Assembly: GCA_030374765.1 (NCBI GenBank)
Contig: JARGXX010000097.1
Coordinates: 558,001 to 622,000 of the forward strand
Direction: 5' to 3'
Length of the DNA: 64,000 nucleotides
Origin: Agarophyton chilense
Taxonomy: Eukaryota > Rhodophyta > Florideophyceae > Gracilariales > Gracilariaceae
Below are positions 56,065-64,000 of the stretch, in pieces. The notes under the pieces are model-generated. The model did no database searches. It was not told where the DNA came from and saw only the letters and a list, made by a program, of their open reading frames with translations. The position numbers and the translations under genes were made by a program. Position 1 is the first letter of the stretch; every line of letters starts with the position of its first letter.

Positions 56065-57080
56065 AAATGAGTACGATGGAATTATTCTTGGTGGGGGTCA
56101 TCTGCGCTTGACCGCATCTGTTTTGGGTGTATTCACCTTTTTCCAACTTCTCCTCCAGAAAAGGGCTACTCTTAGACGCAGTTTTAATTATGGAAAAGCT
56201 TGCAGAACTTCTATTATCACTTTCTGAGCCTTAGTGTAACGCTATAGACTAAACGTTTAGTATAGAACGTTCACTAGTTTACTTGGTCGTTCTAGTAGTT
56301 TAAGCTACACAACGGTCACGCGAGACTACTACAGACTTCAGCTATTTCGGACTTAAACGTTAAGGCTCTAGTACGATTCGTTAGGTTGTAACAGCTTTAC
56401 AACCCGCATAACAAACATACCTGCGTACTACTCGAAAGCCTACAAGTAAAGCTCCTGCCTCTGCTTGCTCTCCCAACTCTCGAGGCAAGCGGAACGGGTA
56501 GATAGTACTCTTTTTTCTCCTGTTTCAGATTATTTGCCCGCATATGCGCGCATCCTCACACTAAGCGTGGGGCCTGTAGCGAAGTCTGTACCTCTGACGT
56601 ATGATATTTAATAATCCATGACATATACTGGCTCGTCCATGAAAAAATCCAGCAGCTCCACGTACACTGACGAAAATGTTATCCAAACGGGGCAGAAGTA
56701 CAAAAGCTCGGTACCTTTTCCTTGGCCAAACGTCAAGGACAACTACGAAAATTCGGTGAGCCCTACATTCTTTGCACTAAAAATTACTTTACTAAAAGAG
56801 TACGGACCTGGGTCGATACTTTAAAAGAGTCGGGAGAGTCCGTGATTACGAATGATCGTTGGTCGCCGTTCATCTTATCTCTTGTGTACGACTTCAACGA
56901 ACGCTTAGCCTTTTGTATTTACACCAGGTTAGGAATTGTGTGTCGTCCGCTCCTTGTATTTTACACTTGTACTTACGCATCTGCAATCTGTTGTAAAACG
57001 GCAGCCGCGTGTTGGAAGGTAGTTTCAGAACGTCCCAACCGTAACAAACATCACATTGGGATGTAGTCTGCCTCTAACAT
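56065..57080. other. No intact gene; probably decayed copia RT on the minus strand
   Basis: Between the chitinase and the copia pol remnant. Minus frames carry weak RT-like pieces only. Plus frames at 56618-57066 are not convincing. Confidence 0.35.
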
Positions 57081-57299
57081 AACGAGTCCTAGAACACATG
57101 CGTACAGATTACGATCGTATAGCTGTTTGAATTTAGATTCAAACAACTACCGTTCAGTGCGCATATAATAACATCTCCAATTGTGTTGTAGAAGGAGACG
57201 AGGGGGCTCCGGGGGTCTGATATATGCGGTTCATCCTCGCCGGGAACGCACGTATACATCGCGATTGAGACGGCAGGCTTGTAGGTAAGCTCACTAGAC

Positions 57300-57544
57300 G
57301 TCAAAGAAGGCGATTGAAGAATAGAACAAAAGAAGCCATTGAAAGAAGTAACCGAATGGTAAGGAACAGAGCATTGGAGAAGTCCGAATGAAGATCGATC
57401 TTCTCGCGATCCTTGTTCCCATGTGGAACCAGTCGGCATTTAAGTTCCATCAAATCACTCTGACCTTCTTGTTTTCTGACGACGAAGTGATGTGATGATA
57501 TCCGGTTTACGTTCTTGGGAAGAGAACGTACTGACACTGGGCGA
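57300..57544 (-). pseudogene. RT start of a decayed copia pol (continues 62834-61984)
   Basis: Reads VSVRSLPKNVNRISSHHFVV, then LMELKCRLVPHGNKDREKID and IRLLLSMASF, the first RT blocks of a copia lineage different from the inserted element. The sequence joins directly to 61984 once the insertion and one GGCGA copy are removed. It continues with more decay toward 57080. Confidence 0.75.
57540..57544. repeat. Target-site duplication GGCGA (left)
   Basis: Identical to 61979-61983; fixes the ends of the inserted copia element. Confidence 0.93.
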
Positions 57545-57717
57545 TGTTGGCAGTAGTAACTTCCATGGAGGAAGCCGTTCACTCGGTCTTGTCCTTTACT
57601 TATAGTGGTGCTCCTGTGCACGGTTTGTCTACTGATATCGGAGGGAAACTAGTCGATAACGCCCGGGGGTGACGATGCTTACTTGGCCTACCGATCTTAC
57701 TTGGCCTACCGATAACA
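57545..57717 (-). repeat. 3' LTR of the complete copia element
   Basis: 173 bp, TGTTGGCAG...GATAACA. It contains an 18-bp tandem duplication, CTTACTTGGCCTACCGAT, at 57678-57695 and 57696-57713. Confidence 0.95.
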
Positions 57718-57726
57718 TTCCCCCTT
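57718..57726 (-). other. Polypurine tract, copia
   Basis: Minus-strand AAGGGGGAA immediately before the 3' LTR TG. Confidence 0.8.
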
Positions 57727-57729
57727 AGG

Positions 57730-58029
57730 TCAAGGCGTGCAAGAAATGGATGAAATTGAATGGAGCCCCATCATAGCTCTCAGCGTTGCGAGTTTAGATC
57801 CATAAAACGGTTTTGTCAGTGGGTCTGACACGTTGTGCTCGCTAGGGACAAATTGAAATTCCACCAGTCCTTTCTTCGTGTAATCGCGTACGGCCATTGT
57901 CGAAACGTCGATGTGCTTATTCTTGTCTGTCAGCTGGTCTTCTCTAGTCATGGTTAATGCGCGTGTGTTGTCCCCAAGGATCTCTATGGTGTCTTGGGGT
58001 GCGCCCATGTTGTTCATGGCTTTCTTCAA
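57730..58029 (-). pseudogene. Copia RNase H C-terminal part, after an in-frame TGA
   Basis: In frame with the main ORF. It reads LKKAMNNMGAPQDTIEI, KNKHIDVSTMAVRDY, FVPSEHNVSDPLTKPF. The TGA sits where copia RNase H normally has Trp (EALW-L), so it is a TGG to TGA change rather than a natural end. Confidence 0.85.
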
Positions 58030-61000
58030 TCACAGAGCTTCACGTGCTGCGTTGCATTTCGCAATGACTTCAGCTTCGGCGGTGCTCAAAGCTACGACGC
58101 TCTGTTTCTGTGAGCGCCAAGACACCGCTCCACTCCCGAGCAAGAAGACGTAGGCACCAGTTGACTTTCGGTCCAAATGCTTCGGAGCCCAATCGCTGTC
58201 ACAGTATCCCATCACACTGTGTGTACCACACGTTCCACTTGAGCAATACTGAATACCGTAGTCCGTGGTACCCTTCAAATATCTCAGCACAAACTTTTCC
58301 AACTCCCAGTGTGCCTCGGAGTAGGCGTGCATGAAACGCGACAAGAAAGAAACCGAGAACTCGATGTCAGGGCGTGTGCCATTGGCCAAGTATGACAGAG
58401 CTCCCACGAGCTCACGGAAGGAAACTTTCGGATTGTTCTCTGGTGGAAGGGTTAGATTGGCGCATGATAAAATGGGAGCACCGGATGATTTGCATTCGTT
58501 CATCGAAAACTTTTTCAGAATGTCCTTGACGTTCTGTCGCTGAGTAATTGTGGCCATGCGGTTCCGGGTGTCCAAAAGCACTTCAATGCCGAGAAAATGT
58601 CTAACTTGGCCGAGATCCCGAACTTCAAACCTCGGAGAAACTTTGGAGACCAACCACGAGTGTCCTTCGTTTCCCTTGCAGGCGGTTAGTAGATCATCCA
58701 CATATACAAGAACGTAGAGTTTTCCAAACTCGGCTTTCTCGGTCACAAAAAGGCTGGGGTCTGATTTCCCCTTCATAAAGCCGATGTCTTCAAGAACCTT
58801 CGATAATACCATATAGAATGCTCCTGCCGCCTGTTTTAAACCATACAGGGATTTGAGCAGCTTCCAGACTGTTCCCGGGGCATTATCAAATTCTTTCTTG
58901 AGTTCATCAGGTACCTGCGGCGGTTTCACGTAAATCTCCTCTTCTAGGTCTCCGTAGAGAAACGCAGTCTTAATATCGATGTGCCTTAACTCGAGATTGG
59001 CATTGACAGCGTGTGTGACAAGAATCCGGAAGGTTGATAGTCGGGAAACTGGTGCGAAGACCTCCGAGAAGTTTATGCCGTACTTCTGTTTGAATCCTTT
59101 AGCTACGAACCTTGCCTTATATCTCATGATCTCGCCCTTTTTGTTGCGCTTTATATCGAATGTCCATTTAGACGGAATGGATTCAGCATGTTCTGATAAC
59201 CGTTCCTCGGTAAATACATTTCGCTCCGTTAGGGACTGCAGTTCTGATTTCATTGCGTCAATCCACTTGGCCCGGTCTTTGCCTTCCATGGTTTCGTGAG
59301 CGGTGGCTGGTGCAGCACGTGATGTTTTTGCGATGTGATCTATGGTCAGGAATGCAAGAGCGCTATAACTCGACATCCAAGGCAGCGCGTTTCGTGCCTT
59401 CTCGGTTGGCTTTCTTTTACGTCCACTCCGTCGTGTTGTCTCTGCCGGGGTTTCGTTTTCACTGATTGTGTGAGGTGCTGACTCCGGTAACTCTTCAGCG
59501 ATTTCACCGTTTCCTATGTCACTGGCGTTGTTAAAGTCGGCTTCAATAATGTCTACCAACTCATTGCTGTGCACCTCCTCTTCTGCCTCTCTTGGGTATT
59601 GTTTCTCGCTTTCGTCGAAGCGTACGTCATGGGATGTGTATATTCTGTTTCTTTCCGGCACATACACACGGTAGCCTGAGGGTCCGTATCCGACTAGTAC
59701 CCCATTCCAAACCTTCCCGTCGAATTTCGTTCGGCGTTGATTCGGTGGGTGCATGATGTACGCCTTACAGCCGAATACTTTCAAGTTGGAAAGATTTGGT
59801 CGAGTTCCCGTGAGAGCCTCGTGTGGTGTTCTAATCTTATACTTGGGGTGAGTGGACTTTGTAAGACACCGGTTTCGAACGTAATTGGCAGTGCGCAATG
59901 CTTCTTCCCAAAGTTTTTTCGAGTTCTTTAAGTTTCGGTTCCTCTTTTCTAGATCATGCACGGCTGCTCTTGCCATTTGAACGATTGTTCGGTTTAGCCG
60001 CTCGGCCCTTCCATTAGACTCTGGTGAATATGGGGCAGTGACCTCATGCTTTATTTGGCGTCTGACCAGCTTTGCTTCCACTCCTTTGCTGATGAACTCT
60101 CCACCTCTATCCGTGCGGATTTTTTGTATCTTTTGCACCTTTTTACCTGTGGTGGCTTCAATGTCAGTGATGAATTCATCGATGCGGATTGCGACATGGT
60201 TCTTTTTCTTTAACGGAAGAATCCAAGATGCCCCGGTGGCGTCGTCGAGCGCAGCCAGGTTATATATGTTTCCTTTCAGCGATGGGGGCGATATTTCCCC
60301 GATGAGGTCCATATTCACAAGTTCGAGTGGTGAGTTATGTCGGAATTCGACAGGTTTATGGCTCTTCTTTGTGGCCTTTCCGTGCTCGCACGACTCACAG
60401 GCCTGTTCCTCTGGTTTCTTATTTAGGTCTTCAAGGCCAAGTGCGGCCTCTTCGCGGATCATCTTCTCGATGATTGGTGAGCTGATGTGGCACATTCGAG
60501 AGTGCATTAGGTTCATATTCATTGTCATCAATGCGTTCGGAGCGTCTCTCTGTCGCAAGCTCTCAATAAATGCAACATTCACCCCCACAGATGATCCGCG
60601 CATCACATTGGTGTTGTCCTTAGCAGCAATTATCTCGTTTGTGTATGGGGGTAGAGAGATAAAGTATCCCTTTCTGGTCAGCACGGTTGTTGACATAAGA
60701 TTTGTACGTTGGTTTGGGACGAAGGACACGTTCTGTAACACGATGTCGTGTTGGGCATTGTCTATGATAGATGTTAGCCTGACGTCTCCTTTGCCCTTCA
60801 CAGCCAAAGACGTCTTTTTGTCTGCCGTTTCTACTGACGTTTCACAAGTTGCCGGTTTGAAGTTCTCTAGGATGCTCTTCATTGGCGTCATGTGCTCGCT
60901 AGCGCAGCTGTCTAAAAACCATGTACTTCCGTTCGTTGGACCGCCAAGAGAGTCACTTTTCGTCAACATTGCGAATGTTCCAGTGTTGTTTCCACCCTGC

Positions 61001-61401
61001 CCATCGTGTTCACCGCCTTTTATGTTGCGTGGGTTATGCCAACAGTCTCTTCTCATGTGCCCACGTTTACCACATTGGTGACATATGATTTCCTGTAATC
61101 TTCTCTTTCTTCCGGTGCCTGTGCGGTCGTTGTTCCGGCGTTTGAAAAAGGATGTCTTTGTGCTGCTGCTGTCCTCAGATTTTCTTGCCTTGAGTTCTTG
61201 TTCCTTCTGCTGGAGTCTTGCGACAACCTCTAGAAAATCTGGCATTTCATCTCTGGTTATATAAGAGTCTCTCATCGCCGAATACTCTTCTGGTAGTCCA
61301 GCCATTAGTGCCTCACATTTTTCGTCGTTTGTTAACACCTTCCCAGCCCGCGCCATATTGGTTTCAATTAGCGCGATACGATCAGCATACGCCTGGATTG
61401 A
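58030..61401 (-). pseudogene. Copia gag-pol main frame: knuckle, protease, integrase, RT, RNase H
   Basis: 1108 codons from Met 61356 (open back to the TAA at 61404-61402). CHQCGKRGHMRRDC knuckle at 92-105; protease LDSCAS at 148-153, a Cys variant of DSGAS. Integrase zinc part HSRMCHISS with CESCEHGK; core D (NMDLIGEI), D (IRTDRGGEF), E (PESNGRAERLNR). RT with IDIKTAFLYGDLEEEIYVKP and catalytic YVDDLL. RNase H CDSDWAPKHLDRKSTGAYVF and STAEAEVIAKCNAAREAL, then the TGA. All catalytic residues present. Products copy and integrate the element in the host cell. Confidence 0.92.
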
Positions 61402-61749
61402 TTAGTCTTCTTCCAGTCGCATTTGGTTCATTTTGATTCGCATCGTGTACAGCGCTGCTCTATTTCTCGCCTCGTACTTCTGTTTCAAGGTGTTCCACAT
61501 TTCTTGAGCAGTGTTCATTCCCATGATGACCGGCTTTGCCTTAGATTCAATCGTGCACAGGATCCTGGCCATTGCTTGGTTGTTCTTTTTGTTCCACTCT
61601 TTGAAAGCCTTTTCGCTCTCCGTTGGTACCTCTTCACCGCTGACATACTGCCACAGATCTTCCCCGATAAGAAGAGGCTTCATCTGACTTTCCCACTCCA
61701 CATAGTTGCTATCTTTCAGGAGGATGAGTGGGTACTTGTAGCTACTCAT
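61402..61749 (-). pseudogene. Copia gag N-terminal part, ends at an in-frame TAA
   Basis: 115 aa: MSSYKYPLILLKDSNYVEWE opens like a copia Gag, continuing with LLIGEDLWQYVSGEE, MARILCTIES and TAQEMWNTLKQKYE. The stop after RLEED is followed in the same frame by SIQAYADRIALIE, the expected continuation. One substitution (for example CAA to TAA) explains it; translational readthrough is possible but unsupported. Confidence 0.85.
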
Positions 61750-61788
61750 TTTCTTTTGTCGTTACTGGGATATGTTGGCGTTCTCAAG

Positions 61789-61801
61789 GCTGGGCCCATA
61801 A
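61789..61801 (-). other. Copia primer-binding site (half initiator tRNA type)
   Basis: Plus strand GCTGGGCCCATAA, identical to the anticodon arm of eukaryotic initiator methionine tRNA and four bases from the LTR. Drosophila copia uses a tRNA-iMet 5' half in the same way. Confidence 0.75.
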
Positions 61802-61805
61802 CAGA

Positions 61806-61978
61806 TGTTGGCAGTAGTAACTTCCATGGAGGAAGCCGTTCACTCGGTCTTATCCTTTATTTATAGTGGTGCTCCTGTGCACGGTTTGTCTACTGATATC
61901 GGAGGGAAACTAATCGATAACGCCCGGGGGTGACGATGCTTACTTGGCCTACCGATCTTACTTGGCCTACCGATAACA
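61806..61978 (-). repeat. 5' LTR of the complete copia element
   Basis: 173 bp. It differs from the 3' LTR at three sites, each G/C there and A/T here. Same internal 18-bp duplication (61939-61974). Confidence 0.95.
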
Positions 61979-61983
61979 GGCGA
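61979..61983. repeat. Target-site duplication GGCGA (right)
   Basis: Partner of 57540-57544. Confidence 0.93.
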
Positions 61984-62834
61984 TAGGCTTTGCGTTCGTG
62001 GTAGCCTTGTTTTCCGTTTGCTATTGCTTCATCCAGTAACCATCTCGGAGCACATTGGAGCCCATGTTTGGATAGTGGCTAGTTCCCAGAGCGTTGATAA
62101 AAGTCTTTAAGAATGACTTGCATGGTCGATTGCAAAGACGTCCTGGCTGGAAGACCTTCTGTGTCAGCCGAGTATTGATATTGGCCTATGTCCTTGGACG
62201 GCATGTTGAGAGGACGGACAACTTGGTTTCCTGAGAGGTAAGAAGAACTGAAGCGGTGATCATCCAACTCATCGAAGGCGGTCTCGAACTCTACATCGTC
62301 GGGAAGGACGGGAGCATGTTCAGTCACACGGATGAAGGCATTATCAGGTGAGAGCTGACGCTCTTTCTGGATGTTCTCTACCTCGGGCTTGTAGGTTTCC
62401 TGAAATTCAGTTGAGCCTAGTTCGATTCTTTCGATGTCTAGCAACAACTGGGAAGAAGGAGGAATTCGGAGGTCCTCGTAAGCTACTGTATACATATACC
62501 CGCGGAGGTTCTTAGTGACGCATACGATTACGTAGTGCTGAAAGACTTCCCTTACGTATCCAAAGTACCATTTTCCACGTTTCGTGGTCTTTTTGAAGAA
62601 GTATACAGGACGTTGAGGGCTGGGAATCGTCCTATCGAGGTGCTTGACATCCTTAGTTCGTAGGAATACATGTAGAGCATGGCGAGTGGCGCTCTCCTGA
62701 TATGCTTTCATTATTTTCTTCTTCGTTAGAGTCTCCGGGAGTCCGGATAGCGCCGGTCTGTAACCTCGGGCTAGTTCGAAACTTTCCAAAAGCTTTGATC
62801 CGACATTATGATTTTGAGAAAAACAGCTCTTCAT
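61984..62834 (-). pseudogene. Decayed copia pol: integrase C-terminal region to RT border
   Basis: 251 codons open (62834-62079), then TAG and the same frame onward to the insertion. GSKLLESFELARGYRPALSG, TRHALHVFLRTKD, GKWYFGYVREVFQHYVIVCV and YTVAYEDLRIPPSSQLLLDI follow the pattern of the integrase C-terminus of a copia lineage in which an SFELARGY motif precedes a small SH3-like fold (KWYFGYV...YEDLRI). A linker then leads to RWLLDEAIANGKQGYHERKA and, across the insertion, into RT at 57544. Confidence 0.75.
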
Positions 62835-62977
62835 ACTAGCTCGTGGTCAGACTGCCCCTGGTTTCAGTTTATTGCCGTGTATTGTTTATGCTTTATCAAG
62901 CGTTGGATAAGATATGTTATCGCTTCGTGAGAAGACTCGACGACATCGAGCTTTTGTTGACCACCCACGAGCACACC

Positions 62978-63268
62978 TGAGATGCTTAGGTGCACCCCAA
63001 AGCAGGGTCCTGCGGAACTGGGACGAAATAGCGCAACTGCAGCCCAGAGTGGACTGTATTCTGGATTGAAATGCGGACGTTTGGACTGCGTAGGACTTCG
63101 AAGTAGACAGATGCTGGACGACAGCGACACCTACGCAGCGCACGCATCATGGAAATCCTAGAAGCGCAACCCACGAGCTGGTCGTGGAGCGCCACAGACT
63201 ATATATAATAAAGAATACCAGACTCTGTCAAAGAGTCTGGGGGCATGCGACACAGCGCGTAACTTCTC
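62978..63268 (+). repeat. 5' LTR of a family B gypsy element
   Basis: Starts TGAGATGCTTAGGTGCACCC and contains a TATA-like TATATATAATAAAG at about 63200. It is followed by TTGGTGCCCAATC at 63269, a probable primer-binding site. The right end is uncertain by about 15 bp. Homologous to 34960-35235 and 40304-40550. Confidence 0.6.
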
Positions 63269-63375
63269 TTGGTGCCCAATCTTTTTGCTTAACGTGCGAC
63301 GAGCGCGAATCGCGACAATTCAACAAAGCGCTTTGCCTCTAAAGAGTACACTGTTTGCTTTTAGCGCTAAACTTG

Positions 63376-64000
63376 ATGTCGAAGTACGGAGTTGTGTCAA
63401 CCATTTTGGCGCCTAGGCCGGAGAGTCCTACAAAGCCGAACATGATCAAATTCGAAGTGAAGTACGCCGCGTATAAGGAATATATCGCTGACCTTAACCA
63501 CACTCGCGCCGCTGCAGATCACATTCAACCAGCCAAGATTCGACAGTGCGTCAAGCCGGAAATGCTACACAGTCTGTGAATCTTCGGAGAAATAGATGGC
63601 ACGAGCACAGTCGAGGACGCGACTGACGAAGTGGTGACGAACTGGTTTGAAAATGCCCTCAAGGAAGCTTCCAAGGACCTAGCGCAACGCCTACAAACAT
63701 CATTGGATTCAGTGAAGTACCGAACATGTCCGAGCGACACAGGTGGAGCTGTTAGAGAATTTTTCGTGAACACAGTCATGCATTTGGACAGAAACAATGC
63801 ATGGGACGTCGTGAAAGATCAAGAAATCTGCAAGACGATCGTCCCTAAGCTGATCAAGCGCGTGGAACCCGCGGAGATACGTATTCGTTTGCTGAACGAA
63901 AAGTCATACTGGACAGCCGCACAGAAGGCAAGCATATTCTATTTTATGAAACGCGCCAGCGTTCTTTCCGTCGAAGTGCATAACAGCGAAGCTACAAGAG
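63376..64000 (+). pseudogene. Gag of family B (partial), one premature stop
   Basis: ATG 63376 opens MSKYGVVSTILAPRPE. TGA at 63577-63579 interrupts, after which the same frame stays open to the window end (over 140 codons), including TNWFENALKEASKDLAQRL, ICKTIVPKLIKRVEPAEIRI and WTAAQKASIFYFMKR. Helical Gag-like composition. Assigned by homology with the decayed copy, which goes on to a knuckle, protease and gypsy RT. Confidence 0.65.

Larger units (their letters stand above)
57545..61978 (-). mobile_element. Complete Ty1/copia retrotransposon nested in another copia
   Basis: 4434 bp, two 173-bp LTRs with three differences, and a perfect GGCGA duplication. One gag-pol frame (61749-57730, about 1339 codons) covers gag, CCHC knuckle, protease, integrase, RT and RNase H in copia order. 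It is interrupted only by TAA 61404-61402 and TGA 58032-58030. Polypurine tract AAGGGGGAA (57726-57718). Primer-binding site of half-tRNA type at 61789-61801. Catalytic motifs are intact, so two nonsense codons are the only visible lesions. Younger than the gypsy insertion at 12694-24435 by LTR divergence. Confidence 0.95.
62978..64000 (+). mobile_element. Family B gypsy element, 5' end (runs off the window)
   Basis: LTR, leader and gag in the order expected. The better-preserved relative of 34960-40550. Confidence 0.7.

Noticed and set aside
60038..61081. 347-codon plus-strand ORF opposite copia integrase
   Set aside because: Shadow of a well-supported coding frame. Unlike the gypsy case it lies within pol rather than beside it, and no homologous copy supports it.

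Overview
Nuclear DNA of a eukaryotic protist or alga, packed with LTR retrotransposons in several nested layers. No tRNA, rRNA or CRISPR was recognised. The three host-like genes that can be supported are a neurotransmitter:sodium symporter (NSS) transporter, a GH18 chitinase and a probable secreted protein. All appear intronless in the window and lie in islands between repeats. Intron-poor genes in a repeat-rich background fit a florideophyte red alga best, with a stramenopile (oomycete-like) as the alternative. This is an inference from gene style, not a placement.

Layout. 1-4800: 5' half of a Ty3/gypsy element (family A, minus strand, 921-bp LTR at 3880-4800). 5076-5699: a copia gag joined to RT by deletion. 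5922-6837: an unrecognised broken ORF. 6842-12693 and 24441-24820: a decayed plus-strand family A element, split by 12694-24435, a structurally complete 11.7-kb family A element (916/915-bp LTRs, CATAC target-site duplication, gag, pol, chromodomain, plus a gene on the opposite strand). 24821-29664: an LTR relic and two decayed copia pol copies. 31612-32361: secreted-protein gene. 34960-40550: a decayed gypsy element of family B, pierced by three family A LTRs. 41132-41647: another LTR. 42445-44121: a pogo-like DNA transposon relic. 45376-47265: NSS transporter. 47837-48274: possible small membrane protein. 48934-50200: decayed copia. 51471-51812: mariner/Tc1 transposase N-terminus. 54616-56064: chitinase. 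57300-62834: a decayed copia pol interrupted by a complete 4.4-kb copia element (57545-61978, 173-bp LTRs, GGCGA duplication). 62978-64000: 5' end of another family B element.

The most unusual feature is in gypsy family A. Downstream of pol and its C-terminal chromodomain lies a long ORF on the opposite strand, convergent with pol. It aligns at protein level over about 450 residues between the complete element (13820-15547, +) and the much older relative (12280-10851, -), and matches no family I recognise. Most ORFs in the better-preserved elements are broken only by in-frame stop codons, several explicable by C:G to T:A change. The complete gypsy element has also lost its second integrase catalytic Asp.
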